DNA of 30,596 nt from Candidatus Aenigmatarchaeota archaeon (GCA_017610225.1 JAFCCM010000022.1:1-30596); one strand, 5' to 3'; positions 7,613-16,670 are shown, counted from the stretch's first letter. Program-made: numbers and translations. The notes: generated by a model from the sequence alone, not told the origin.

Positions 7613-8894
7613 TTTTCACCAACTCCTCAAATTTATCAATAACATCTTTCAATTTTTCATCAGTTTCAATTAATTCATCATAACATGGACTATAACCATC
7701 CTCAGCAAATTTACAAGGTGATTGACCATGCGTAAAACAAGGTCCACATGATTTTTCTCCATCCACCCATGAACCTTTTGGATATGTCTTCAAACGAATA
7801 TGACCTGGAAATGGTCCACATATTCCAAAACAAGGAACATCAAGTGATGCTGCAATATGATTCATAGCTGAATCTGTAGCGAGTGTTGCTTTGGCCAATT
7901 TCACCATAGCGATTGAATGTGCTATTGATGTTGAATGTTTACAAAAGTTAAATACCATATTTTTGTTTTCACACATATTAATAAATTCATCAATCTGTTC
8001 ACCCTGTCTTGGATTATCAGTCAACACAATATTATACCCTCGTTTAGTTAATTCATTTATTATTTTAATCCAAAATTCATGGCGTGGTGTTCTGATTGGT
8101 GAACTAGCTCGTAGTTGCATCAAAACAAAGTCTTTCTCTTTCAAATTCCATTGATTTAATAGCTGTAAACATTCATCAACCAATACCGGATTCGCTTCTT
8201 GTTCTGGTATTAATAATTCATCTGGAAGATCAAGTCCTATCCACTGTGAAAATAAATTATATGCATTATCAAAATGTGCCTGATTACATCTTTCGATAAC
8301 ACCTTCAAATAAAATATGATATGTTGAAGTGATTAATTCATTTAATGAAAATGGAAGATCTAACATTTTATCAACACAATCCCAAGTCTCGACCATTGAT
8401 TGATATTGCGGACCACAAGCAAATTTTATTTCACATGTGGGATATTTTTCTTTTAGATATCGGAGATTAGGTTGGATAAAAAGAAGGTCTCCGATCCCTC
8501 CTGTTCTAAAGACGAGAATAGAATCTCCATCTTTTAACTCTTGTCCTTGATATGGATTATATATATTTTTAAATTTTGCATTAGCAGGTACTAATAATTT
8601 TTTCTTTGTCTCTCCAAAATTTCGAAGTTGTTGATACACACCCAACCCCATTACATATTTTCCATTCTTTCTTAATGTCTGTTCTTTAAAAAAGTTTTGT
8701 ACGAACTTAAATTTTTTCTTTGATTCCGCAATAATGATATTTGGCGGATTCTTTCTAAGTTCCTCTATATTCTCAACAGCTTGTATATTTTCTTCACTTA
8801 ATCCAAACTTTTGTAATATCTGTGGCGAAATAGGTTTGAGTTGTTTCTCTGAAAATTCTTCTTTCCAAATTCCACGATTCGTAGTTTTAATCAT
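7605..8894 (-). CDS. GT9 family heptosyltransferase-like glycosyltransferase
   Basis: After a ~125-residue N-terminal extension, the protein shows the GT9 pattern: ILVFRTGGIGDLLFIQPNLR, later FVLMQLRASSPIRTPR, and then the donor loop LATDSAMNHIAASLDVPCFGICG. GT9 enzymes transfer heptose or similar sugars from an ADP-sugar to lipopolysaccharide-type acceptors. The C-terminus has six Cys in about 30 residues (CGPCFTHGQSPCKFAEDGYSPC), a cluster also common in GT9 proteins. At 429 residues it is longer than the usual ~330-350 because of the N-terminal extension, whose role is unknown. AAAGGGA precedes the ATG. It is the first of the glycan genes in transcription order. Confidence 0.85.
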   Translation of the reverse strand: MIKTTNRGIWKEEFSEKQLKPISPQILQKFGLSEENIQAVENIEELRKNPPNIIIAESKKKFKFVQNFFKEQTLRKNGKYVMGLGVYQQLRNFGETKKKLLVPANAKFKNIYNPYQGQELKDGDSILVFRTGGIGDLLFIQPNLRYLKEKYPTCEIKFACGPQYQSMVETWDCVDKMLDLPFSLNELITSTYHILFEGVIERCNQAHFDNAYNLFSQWIGLDLPDELLIPEQEANPVLVDECLQLLNQWNLKEKDFVLMQLRASSPIRTPRHEFWIKIINELTKRGYNIVLTDNPRQGEQIDEFINMCENKNMVFNFCKHSTSIAHSIAMVKLAKATLATDSAMNHIAASLDVPCFGICGPFPGHIRLKTYPKGSWVDGEKSCGPCFTHGQSPCKFAEDGYSPCYDELIETDEKLKDVIDKFEELVKND

Positions 8895-8924
8895 TTCGAT
8901 TCCCTTTCGTTTTATTATTTAATC

Positions 8925-10331
8925 TTATTCGTCTTTACCTTTCCATCCTTTATCAACTGCATTAAAAAATGCTTTTTTCTTTTCTGTATCTAAGTCGTTT
9001 GGAGATGAAGCTCCAAATTTCTTTAACATACTTGCAAAATATGCTTTATAGTTAGACTTATCAGCTTCACCCATAAGTGCAAATTCAGACATTTGACTTC
9101 TTATTGATTGATATAATCCCTTAACATTTTGATTTGGGACCTGATTGATATCATTGGAAAGTTTACGTGAATCATCACTCTTTTCAGGTGCTTGATCCTT
9201 TTCAGCATCAAATCCAGCTTCATCAGAATCCATTTCAACGTCTCCACCTGACATACCCTTATTCATTGGACCACCACCCATCATTCCACACTCTTCAACA
9301 TCAGCAACTACTCGAGCTTTTTTTGGATGATCATACGGTCTTCCTGATGTACTGATTGCTTCTTTTCCGAAATCAATTTTATCAACAGATTCTTTTTGTG
9401 CCTGCATTTTTTTCTGTTGCATTTTTTGTTTCTGATGTGCTACTGTTTGTTGAAATTCTTTTACAGCATCACCCATTATTTCCTGGCACCTTTTAATTTT
9501 CTCTGGTTTACCTGCATATTTTGTTGAGCAATTCTTTAATTTATTTTTCCAGTGTTCTAAACTGTTCTTTACTCTTTTCATGACTCTTTCATCATTCATT
9601 GGGTTCCATGAAGCTTCATCAAGTGTATCTAAAATTCTTTCAACTTCTTTTTCAGCTTTTACAGTCTTAGTAAAGATTTCAAAACTTTCGTCAAAAGCAA
9701 TATCAACAAGTTTGAATGCTTCTTTTACTTTCATTGGTTGTCCGATAGGCCCTTTTCCTTGACCTCTTCCTTGTCTGCGTCCTTGCCCTCTAACATCATC
9801 TTCAGGAACACATTTTTTTTGAATTGGGCACCATCTAAATCCGGTTTTACAGTTTCCCATTTCTTTACCCTCTCTCATGGTCGTAGCTTTTTGTAATTTT
9901 TTCTTTGCATGTATCACTTCTCTTTGAAGTCTCTCCAAACATGCCTGTGTATCCCAATCTCCTGATTTACATTTTGATTGAAATTCTAGTAATTTTTGTA
10001 TGTACGCTTTTGCAGCTTGAATGTGGCCTGCCTTTCTGCATTGAGCATATTTTTTACGATTTTCCTTTTTTAACGCCTTAAACCCCCCAAATTGTTTTCC
10101 ACACGCTCGATCAGCTCTCTCAACATCATTTTCCCAATAACGATACAAATTATTAATTTCTGTACCTGCACTAGTCCATTCAGTAACACCCTTCATTATC
10201 TCGCCCTCTTTAAAGAAGTATCTTTCATACTTCAGTACTAATTTATCATTAACTTCTACACCCGATGGGATACACTTCCCTTTCTCTCTTATGAATCCCC
10301 TTGGACAGTCTGATTTTTTTGAATCGTACAT
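8925..10331 (-). CDS. Cys-motif phage protein of unknown function, possibly virion-associated
   Basis: The 468-residue protein has two similar Cys motifs: DCPRGFIREKGKCIPSG at residues 8-24 and NCKTGFRWCPIQKKCVPED near residue 160. Between and after them are long charged helices, a Gln/Lys-rich coiled-coil region, a Gly/Met-rich low-complexity stretch (CGMMGGGPMNKGMSGGD) and an acidic linker. The C-terminus ends with KKKAFFNAVDKGWKGKDE. I recall FF-x2-VD-x2-WK endings from structural or prohead proteins of marine T4-like phages, but this is memory, not a search. It directly follows the actin-like gene with one base between them, so the two may work together. Confidence 0.5.
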   Translation of the reverse strand: MYDSKKSDCPRGFIREKGKCIPSGVEVNDKLVLKYERYFFKEGEIMKGVTEWTSAGTEINNLYRYWENDVERADRACGKQFGGFKALKKENRKKYAQCRKAGHIQAAKAYIQKLLEFQSKCKSGDWDTQACLERLQREVIHAKKKLQKATTMREGKEMGNCKTGFRWCPIQKKCVPEDDVRGQGRRQGRGQGKGPIGQPMKVKEAFKLVDIAFDESFEIFTKTVKAEKEVERILDTLDEASWNPMNDERVMKRVKNSLEHWKNKLKNCSTKYAGKPEKIKRCQEIMGDAVKEFQQTVAHQKQKMQQKKMQAQKESVDKIDFGKEAISTSGRPYDHPKKARVVADVEECGMMGGGPMNKGMSGGDVEMDSDEAGFDAEKDQAPEKSDDSRKLSNDINQVPNQNVKGLYQSIRSQMSEFALMGEADKSNYKAYFASMLKKFGASSPNDLDTEKKKAFFNAVDKGWKGKDE

Positions 10332-10332
10332 T

Positions 10333-11385
10333 TTATTTCATCCCTTTAACGTCCGACATGGTTTTGACAAGAAGACCATTTGCAACTGATGTTAATGGAT
10401 TCTTTGCTGGTCTAATTTCCGATACATCAAATGGTAAATCATACCCAGAAATTACATCTCTAAACAAATCAACAAAACCCTCAGGCATACTTGTTCCACC
10501 CGATATAATAATGGGTATTGCTTCATCAACTTCAATGTCCACTTTATCATCGAACTCTTTAATTATTTTCTTTACAGTATATTCAATTAGAGCTTTGTGA
10601 TAGTAATACAAAGCTTCTAATACTCTCTTTGTTTTTTTGTTCTTAATTTCTACCTCACCTGAAAACTTCATATACTTTTCTTTGATACTTGTTACTCTAT
10701 TTGAAACCATTCCAAGCGACTGTGCTGTTTCTGTATCAATCCAATCACCTGATCTTGCAGTTGAAAATGCTAACGCTTGAATACCTTTATATGAAACAGC
10801 CACATTTGCCATACCTGCACCAAAACTAATCGCAATACCACTGAATTTTTCTTTTGCACACTCAGAGTAAATAATTGCCATTGCTTCATTAACAGATGAA
10901 TAATTAATACCTAAACTCTTTAATATTCTTGCAAACACATTCTCATGATATATTACAGATCGTCCTTCATCTATTGCTTCAGCAGGAACTGAATATGAAC
11001 AATATGCTTCTTTTGATTTAACATCTCCAATCAAGTCTTTGATCATCATTGTTAATACATCAATAGCTGAAATTTCTTTAGGAGATATAAGTCCTTTCTC
11101 CATTGGTCTTGAAACTGTTTGCCCAAACATATTTGCATATTTGAAAGCATCAGATCCTATTATAAATAATTCGCTATCTTCACCTTCAACATAACTAATA
11201 TCACTCAACTCTGATATTTGAACTTCATCTGTATCTAATTTCATAAATACATTTCGTGTGATTTTAACATCATCTGTATCAGACCTTGCGGCACATAAAT
11301 GCATTGTACCTACATCAAGACCTATAGATATAATAGGATCTTTCTTTTTCTCCACAACTTTATCTTCATTCACTTGTTCAGACAT
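10333..11385 (-). CDS. actin/MreB/ParM-fold ATPase
   Basis: The order of motifs is that of the actin-Hsp70 superfamily. Phosphate-1 loop: SIGLDVGTMHLCAA at residues 20-33. Connecting segment: YSSVNEAMAIIYSE at 162-175. Phosphate-2 loop: ISFGAGMANVAVS at 186-198. Adenosine motif: IIISGGTSMPEGF at 292-304. SGDWIDTETAQSLGM at 212-226 resembles the GGDxID segment of MreB/ParM proteins. The 350-residue length fits bacterial actins. Roles of such proteins in phages and plasmids include filament formation for DNA segregation or positioning. Which applies here cannot be read from sequence. The site GGAGG lies four bases before the ATG. Codons and neighbours are phage-like, so it is not a passenger gene. 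Confidence 0.85.
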   Translation of the reverse strand: MSEQVNEDKVVEKKKDPIISIGLDVGTMHLCAARSDTDDVKITRNVFMKLDTDEVQISELSDISYVEGEDSELFIIGSDAFKYANMFGQTVSRPMEKGLISPKEISAIDVLTMMIKDLIGDVKSKEAYCSYSVPAEAIDEGRSVIYHENVFARILKSLGINYSSVNEAMAIIYSECAKEKFSGIAISFGAGMANVAVSYKGIQALAFSTARSGDWIDTETAQSLGMVSNRVTSIKEKYMKFSGEVEIKNKKTKRVLEALYYYHKALIEYTVKKIIKEFDDKVDIEVDEAIPIIISGGTSMPEGFVDLFRDVISGYDLPFDVSEIRPAKNPLTSVANGLLVKTMSDVKGMK

Positions 11386-11393
11386 ACATCCTC

Positions 11394-11981
11394 CTAATCA
11401 TCTTGACCCATGATTCGTGATAAAAGATCTGCGCTATCATCAATATCATGTTTATCTTGTTTTATTGTTTTTTTAGATCCACCCTTCATCTTCATTTTTG
11501 AAGTGTCAATACCAGGGATGAACATATCATCCAACTCTTCAATTTCTGGTTCTTTATCAACTCGTTTTACTTTTGTTTTTGTTTGAACCTTCCTCTCAAT
11601 AACTTTTGGTTCCTTCTTCAAAATTTTCTTACTTAATAACTCTAACTTATCCAATTTGTCAGTAATTTGTTCTGGATTTTTAGATGGGATTGCTTGTTGT
11701 TTTTCAAGTAATTGCACCATCAGTTTTTCTAAATTAGAAAATCTCTTATTCATTACTTTCTGATCTATAGAAGCATCCGCCATTTTTGGTGGTTTCGGGA
11801 CTATCTGTTTTTTATTATCTCCTGAAATAATTTCATAATTAGTTATTCCAGTTTTTCTCAAATATGCATCAACTATAGAAATATTACATTTCGTTATATC
11901 AACATCTACTGGACTTCTTGCAGGTAATGTACCCGGTATTTCTACATACATTCCCTTTTGTTTGATTTTTAAAATTAGCAT
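11394..11981 (-). CDS. phage protein of unknown function with charged tail
   Basis: The 195-residue protein is not recognised. Its first ~60 residues look folded (KGMYVEIPGTLPARSPVDVD, then ITNYEIISGD). The remainder is a helical coiled-coil-like stretch (NLEKLMVQLLEKQQ, TDKLDKLELLSKKILKK) followed by a Lys/Glu-rich linker and an acidic end. It overlaps the preceding gene by seven bases and lies nine bases before the actin-like gene. The second Met (residue 11) is a poor start because its AAGGGA touches the codon. A virion or assembly role is possible from its neighbours only. Confidence 0.6.
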   Translation of the reverse strand: MLILKIKQKGMYVEIPGTLPARSPVDVDITKCNISIVDAYLRKTGITNYEIISGDNKKQIVPKPPKMADASIDQKVMNKRFSNLEKLMVQLLEKQQAIPSKNPEQITDKLDKLELLSKKILKKEPKVIERKVQTKTKVKRVDKEPEIEELDDMFIPGIDTSKMKMKGGSKKTIKQDKHDIDDSADLLSRIMGQDD

Positions 11982-12256
11982 TGAATTTTTCTCAAATACG
12001 ATTCTAATATTTGTCCATCTTTTATTTTTAGTTTTTTATCATTCATTTTGATTTCTTTAATAAAAAATGATCCATCGCCATCAAAGCTAAATGTTTCTTT
12101 TCCTTCTTTTTTTGAAGCATCAGGGTCAACAATAGTTATAAACGAATGGCCAGGTGATGAAAGTTGTCTGATATGTTCAATCATTTTCACTAATTGATCA
12201 TCATGATCTCTAACTGTAATCTCAATTTTTGTTATTCCTTCATCTGAAGTAGACAT
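11975..12256 (-). CDS. small phage protein of unknown function
   Basis: A 93-residue acidic protein with alternating beta-like segments (TKIEITVRDHD, HSFITIVDPD, FSFDGDGSFFIKEI). I do not recognise it. Its ATG lies 25 bases inside the Nudix gene, and the ribosome site GAGGAA is within the last Nudix codons, so translation of the two is coupled. The end overlaps the next gene by seven bases. Confidence 0.6.
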   Translation of the reverse strand: MSTSDEGITKIEITVRDHDDQLVKMIEHIRQLSSPGHSFITIVDPDASKKEGKETFSFDGDGSFFIKEIKMNDKKLKIKDGQILESYLRKIQC

Positions 12257-12795
12257 TGTAAATATTCCTCAATCCTATTATTTTTAGTAAAATTATTATC
12301 TGGATATGTAACTAAAGGTCTATCCCCATTTAATACTTTTTCAATGGTTTTCTTTTGATCTGGTAATACTAACATTTCAGCTTGACTAACTTCAGATATC
12401 CATTTATAATCTTGATGCTCTTCTGATAATTTTATTTTTTGATTTGGATCTTTCATTTTACAAAGATAGTTGTAACATGTAGATAATCGTGTGCCTCTAT
12501 CTGCTAAATATTGAAAAGTATCAATTAAAGAAAGTACCTCAATATCAAGTCCAGTTTCTTCTTTGACTTCTCTTTTAACACATGGTATTAATTGTTCAGA
12601 TGGTCCTTTATCACATTTACCTCTGGGAAATTCATAATGATGTGGCCAATGATCATCTGGTGCACGTTGAATAAGTAAAATCCATTTTCTGGCATTCTCA
12701 TCTTCCTTCATTATAACGCCAGCAGAAACATTCATTTTTACTTTTATATCTTTTTCACTACCAATTGCTTCTGTTAAAACATTTTTATATTTCAT
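12232..12795 (-). CDS. Nudix hydrolase
   Basis: The Nudix box runs from about residue 59 to 83: EFPRGKCDKGPSEQ, then CVKREVKEETGLDI. The E-x7-REVxEExGL part is intact, so the metal-binding Glu residues are present. The first part has seven residues rather than five between Gly and Glu, a two-residue insertion. The HHYEFPRGK start is typical of dinucleoside-polyphosphate and related hydrolases of this fold. The protein would hydrolyse a nucleoside diphosphate linked to another group; phage examples act on nucleotides, alarmones or RNA caps. It lies among structural-type genes, overlapping both neighbours. The exact substrate is unknown. Confidence 0.85.
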   Translation of the reverse strand: MKYKNVLTEAIGSEKDIKVKMNVSAGVIMKEDENARKWILLIQRAPDDHWPHHYEFPRGKCDKGPSEQLIPCVKREVKEETGLDIEVLSLIDTFQYLADRGTRLSTCYNYLCKMKDPNQKIKLSEEHQDYKWISEVSQAEMLVLPDQKKTIEKVLNGDRPLVTYPDNNFTKNNRIEEYLQCLLQMKE

Positions 12796-14024
12796 TAATC
12801 CGTCCTCTTATAAATATATAACTCGATTACCATACCATCAAATATATTAACATTATCCCTATTAATTACCAACATACTATTACTATTGGTAAAAGTATAA
12901 TGATCTCCATAATTCATTTCACCATAGTTACTATTTAATCTAATTCCATTAAGGTCATCAATTTCAAATGATAATTGAATTTCTAAATTACCTGTTGAAT
13001 CTACATCTACTTGTGTAACAAGATGAAACAATCTAGTATTATATTCATATTCTTTTTCATATACATCTTCACATGTAGCATCCATATTTATAATTGAATT
13101 ACTTGTTTCATCAAGACCCCAATCAATTTCTTTTCTTGTTGAAAGTTTAAATGTCGGAACTGTATAATCATATTCTGAATAAGTAGAACCTGAATATATA
13201 TTAATATCAATATTTTCAACAAGATAATCAGTTTGCATTACAAGAAATGCAGGAAGTTCAATTTCATATTTTATTGTTGCAGTCAATCTCCAATCAGCTA
13301 ATTGATCTGCTCCACCATATCTTTGACTCCCATCACTAACCCCACTTAATTTATAAATTGGTTTGATATTACAAGGAAGCACTAATTCATCTTTAGCAAT
13401 TGATCTAACTAACTTACTATATGCTCCAGCAGAAGTCCAATCTATTTTATAACTAAGTCCTGTATATTCATTTGTATATCTATAGTTGATAAGTTCAGTT
13501 GGAAGAATTATAAATGTATTAAAAAATTGAGGATATATCCATCTTTCGAAACCCCCAAATATTTCAAGAAATAACATCTTTAAATCACAATATTCATAGA
13601 AGCTATTAAGTAACATTAATAATTCAATATCACCTTGAATACGCATAAATCCAACATCAATTTGAATATTTTCATCTTGATATACAGGTTCAAATACTCT
13701 CTTAATCATACCAGGTGCAAGATTCGGAAATCTCCACAATTGTTTTCCACCAGCATTTCCATCGGCAAGTTCAAAATCACCGGAAGGATTTAATATCAAT
13801 GCAGGCAGATTTGGTTTATCTATTTCACGATTTGCTTCACATTGTTTATTTAAATATTCTACAGCTTTATCATACGTACCAACAACCTTATATTCAAATC
13901 GTGGATATAAATGAAGGGAAAAATAATCAAGGACATCCTTAAAAAAATTGGCGTACACATTATGAATAAAAAAATATATATCTCGCCTTCCCTCTCTATC
14001 TAATCCTTGTGGATCAGCACCCAT
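12795..14024 (-). CDS. large phage protein, probable virion structural component
   Basis: The 409-residue protein has no catalytic motif that I recognise. It is rich in aromatic residues and beta-prone segments, with a helical N-terminus (DIYFFIHNVYANFFKDVLDYFSLHL, in part). The C-terminal third repeats Tyr/Asn-rich beta strands. This composition and the neighbouring genes suggest a virion component such as a neck or baseplate protein, but I cannot name one. It overlaps the Nudix gene by one base (TAATG). GGAGAG upstream lies in the end of the preceding gene. Confidence 0.5.
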   Translation of the reverse strand: MGADPQGLDREGRRDIYFFIHNVYANFFKDVLDYFSLHLYPRFEYKVVGTYDKAVEYLNKQCEANREIDKPNLPALILNPSGDFELADGNAGGKQLWRFPNLAPGMIKRVFEPVYQDENIQIDVGFMRIQGDIELLMLLNSFYEYCDLKMLFLEIFGGFERWIYPQFFNTFIILPTELINYRYTNEYTGLSYKIDWTSAGAYSKLVRSIAKDELVLPCNIKPIYKLSGVSDGSQRYGGADQLADWRLTATIKYEIELPAFLVMQTDYLVENIDINIYSGSTYSEYDYTVPTFKLSTRKEIDWGLDETSNSIINMDATCEDVYEKEYEYNTRLFHLVTQVDVDSTGNLEIQLSFEIDDLNGIRLNSNYGEMNYGDHYTFTNSNSMLVINRDNVNIFDGMVIELYIYKRTD

Positions 14025-14027
14025 AGT

Positions 14028-14651
14028 TTACTCTCCGTTATCGTCAAGTGTAATAATTTGTTTCATATCTGTTTCTAATGGAATATCAACTTCAGTTCCT
14101 GCTCTTCCTGATACTAAACTTTCTTGGTGATACTCATTTAACATCTTAAGGGCAGAACTAGTAGCTATCTGTATTCCGCTAGTTCTTACAATTTTACGAT
14201 TCAGTTTCTTAACAATATTTTGTCTCTCAGTTATTATATAAATAAACTCATTAAGATAAGAGTTTAATGTAAAACCATAAATATTCAAACAATCAAACAA
14301 AGTTCTATCCTCATCAATTTCAACTTTTGAAAGAGTTAAGGTTTCATTCATTATAAAGGAAACCTCATGAAAATATTCTGGTTTGATTTCTTTGAATTGA
14401 TTTAAAATATCTAATGTATTCTTTCTGTAATTATGAAGATCAAGGAATGTTTCAGAAAACTTAGATGATTCTAAATTCTTAAACATATTTACTTTAACAC
14501 CTTGTCCCTCATTGTCGCCTCCGTGATCAACACTAAATAAAAGAAATGTTGATTTCTTGTTAAAGAAAATTCCAATATCATAGTATCCATTCATAAATGG
14601 AAGGCGTAAGTTGTAGTTTCGGTCAAATGACTTTCCTAGCTTCAATCCCAT
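14028..14651 (-). CDS. phage protein of unknown function
   Basis: A 207-residue protein not recognised. The first 60 residues look beta-rich (YNLRLPFMNGYYDIGIFF, STFLLFSVDHGG). The middle is helical, and the last 30 residues are acidic (GTEVDIPLETD). AAGGAG lies five bases before the ATG at 14651. It is placed between a 654-residue protein and a probable structural protein in one operon, with gaps of 12 and 3 bases, so it is co-expressed with them. Confidence 0.6.
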   Translation of the reverse strand: MGLKLGKSFDRNYNLRLPFMNGYYDIGIFFNKKSTFLLFSVDHGGDNEGQGVKVNMFKNLESSKFSETFLDLHNYRKNTLDILNQFKEIKPEYFHEVSFIMNETLTLSKVEIDEDRTLFDCLNIYGFTLNSYLNEFIYIITERQNIVKKLNRKIVRTSGIQIATSSALKMLNEYHQESLVSGRAGTEVDIPLETDMKQIITLDDNGE

Positions 14652-14663
14652 TTCGACTCCTTC

Positions 14664-16628
14664 TTACATTGAGAAATCCCAGCCCCCACCATCGGCATTG
14701 GATTCTGCTTCTTTTATTTTAATTTTCGCAAGAATTAAATCACGATCCATTAATTCTTGTTCAACTTTAAGGAAATATTTCTTATAATTCTTTGACACTA
14801 TTGGGTCATTTTCAGGATCCCATAGATATAGTGCTTTAATAACATTATCTCCAAACTCATCAATTGGAAATTGGGCATTTTCTAAATCAAATTTATTATT
14901 CCCCAATTCCAATATAGTTTTCATAAAAGTAACACGATATTGTTCAGGTACTTCATCAATGAATTGAGTTCGTATCAATCGTTCAAGATTGCTTGTAACT
15001 TTGGTTGTTTCTTTTTTAGTTGTCTTCTTCTTCTTATCATTTAAAAATAATTCAATGATCTCGTCAGAAATATTATGTGTTTCTTTTATCTGGTTAATTA
15101 TCTGTTCATTTTTGAGATTTTTTCCTGTCTTCTCAGCAATTTCTAACGGGAGTACCTCATTTATTATTTGTTCTAAACTCAGGTCATTCTTAGCAGACAC
15201 TCTGAGTTTATTTGGGTCTTCCATATTAATATGTAATATATCTATATATGGACTTTTTCCAACAACCTTTTCAACAGCTTCATCAACAACTGATAATATA
15301 TCTGATTCTGTAATTTCTGGACAATTGTTTGTTTTCAATAAATCTTTATAAAAATCAAATACACCAATACTGTCAAAATATTTATATCTACTTAAAATAA
15401 TTGAAGATAGTTTTGTTTTATCAACTTTATCAATAAATGTAAATACAATTGGATCTGTAAATGAACGTAGCTGAATATTAAATAATGCTCTATTTTCAAT
15501 AACATCTTCAATCTTATTTTCAAGATTTCTACGTGTACTTCTAATATATAAATTGAATAGAAATAAATCATATGCAATATTTAAATTATTATCTGTAAAG
15601 TCTTTTACATCATATTTCAATACAGGTGTTGCTGCTGGCATTGGCATTGATGTATTCAAATTATTCTGATATATAATAGAAGGTGATAACGTTGAAATAT
15701 AAACCAATGATTTCAAATCGTTATCTGTAACACCAGGCATCAATGTAAAATTTTCATCTTTAATTATATGTTTAACTTTACTTTTAATATCTTCTGTCAG
15801 TGACAGTAATGGAGCAGGAGTCATAAAATAATTTCTAACTGATGTTTCAAGATTTTTAAGATCCCCATCCATATAATATTTCACAAGTACACTTTCAGTT
15901 TCAGTAACTTTTTCTGTTTCATTCGCAACTTTTTCAATTTCAGGAATATCAATATTTTCCATATCAGTGCCCATAAATTTATCAAGTTCATTAATTGTCA
16001 TCTCCATCTCCCCAACCGTTTCGGGTTCAATTTCGGGTGCGCGGGAATCTGGGTCTTCTATGTCTGCGGGAATCTGAGATACAATCTGAGACGATATCCC
16101 TTTAATTAAAGATGGAAGTTGTTGAATTATTTGGGTTGACTGAGATTGAATCCCTTGTATAAATAGATTACTACAAATAGTCATATAATTTTCTGTAAAT
16201 TCTCTAATACATGATGCAAGTGATTCAAAGACACTTTCAAGAGGTAATACTATCTTTGTAAAATCTGTTTCATTATTTTTAATTTCAATAACAACAATCC
16301 TTGAATTATTATTTGGATCGACTTTGAATGTGAAGTGAATAATTGTATCCTTCTGATATTTCCTTTGAAGATTTAGTTCATTTCCATTTAATTGTTTGAG
16401 AATAGTTTTAAATGCTCGTAATAGATCTTTTGCATTTTGAATATTCAAGTTAATAGATTTTTGATAGTTATTACTAATTGAAATATTTATAGTTGGTGGG
16501 TTGAAATATTTAAAGTCTTCAGTATTAGTTGATAATGAGACTCTTAAATATCCATTAGTTGCATACGTCTTATCCTTGTATGTCATTAATGCTTGACTGA
16601 ACCATTGAACATTTGAATTATCGTACAT
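14664..16628 (-). CDS. large multi-segment phage protein of unknown function (possible ssDNA-binding-like N-terminus)
   Basis: This 654-residue protein is the first gene of the main left operon. Residues 1-160 hold two beta-rich stretches ending in helices (for example TIIHFTFKVDPN, RIVVIEIKNNETDF, then VFESLASCIREF). This order is reminiscent of PC4/Whirly-like ssDNA-binding folds; that is a weak, shape-only inference. An acidic, Pro/Glu-rich linker follows (residues ~195-245), then a long helical region. The C-terminus is acidic and ends GGGWDFSM, like the tails of ssDNA-binding or assembly proteins. A clear AAAGGAG and a candidate promoter precede it. No function is assigned. Confidence 0.55.
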   Translation of the reverse strand: MYDNSNVQWFSQALMTYKDKTYATNGYLRVSLSTNTEDFKYFNPPTINISISNNYQKSINLNIQNAKDLLRAFKTILKQLNGNELNLQRKYQKDTIIHFTFKVDPNNNSRIVVIEIKNNETDFTKIVLPLESVFESLASCIREFTENYMTICSNLFIQGIQSQSTQIIQQLPSLIKGISSQIVSQIPADIEDPDSRAPEIEPETVGEMEMTINELDKFMGTDMENIDIPEIEKVANETEKVTETESVLVKYYMDGDLKNLETSVRNYFMTPAPLLSLTEDIKSKVKHIIKDENFTLMPGVTDNDLKSLVYISTLSPSIIYQNNLNTSMPMPAATPVLKYDVKDFTDNNLNIAYDLFLFNLYIRSTRRNLENKIEDVIENRALFNIQLRSFTDPIVFTFIDKVDKTKLSSIILSRYKYFDSIGVFDFYKDLLKTNNCPEITESDILSVVDEAVEKVVGKSPYIDILHINMEDPNKLRVSAKNDLSLEQIINEVLPLEIAEKTGKNLKNEQIINQIKETHNISDEIIELFLNDKKKKTTKKETTKVTSNLERLIRTQFIDEVPEQYRVTFMKTILELGNNKFDLENAQFPIDEFGDNVIKALYLWDPENDPIVSKNYKKYFLKVEQELMDRDLILAKIKIKEAESNADGGGWDFSM

Positions 16629-16650
16629 GTAAATCTCCTTTCTTTTTTTT

Positions 16651-16670
16651 CTCTATATTATTATGTTCCT
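16651..16670 (-). promoter_or_regulatory. candidate phage promoter (GAACATAA...TATA type), unit starting at 16628
   Basis: On the minus strand the stretch reads AGGAACATAATAATATAGAG, 23 to 42 bases before the ATG at 16628. The same RGAACATAA-short gap-TATA arrangement is found ahead of the genes at 18341 and 20056 on the plus strand, and in a weaker form ahead of 18191 on the minus strand. No TTGACA-like -35 box is seen at the normal distance. Confidence 0.55.

Noticed and set aside
12232..12256. The 25-base overlap of the Nudix gene and the 93-residue gene as a sign of a wrong start
   Set aside because: A good GAGGAA site lies at the right distance inside the Nudix gene end, so the overlapping ATG is the best start.
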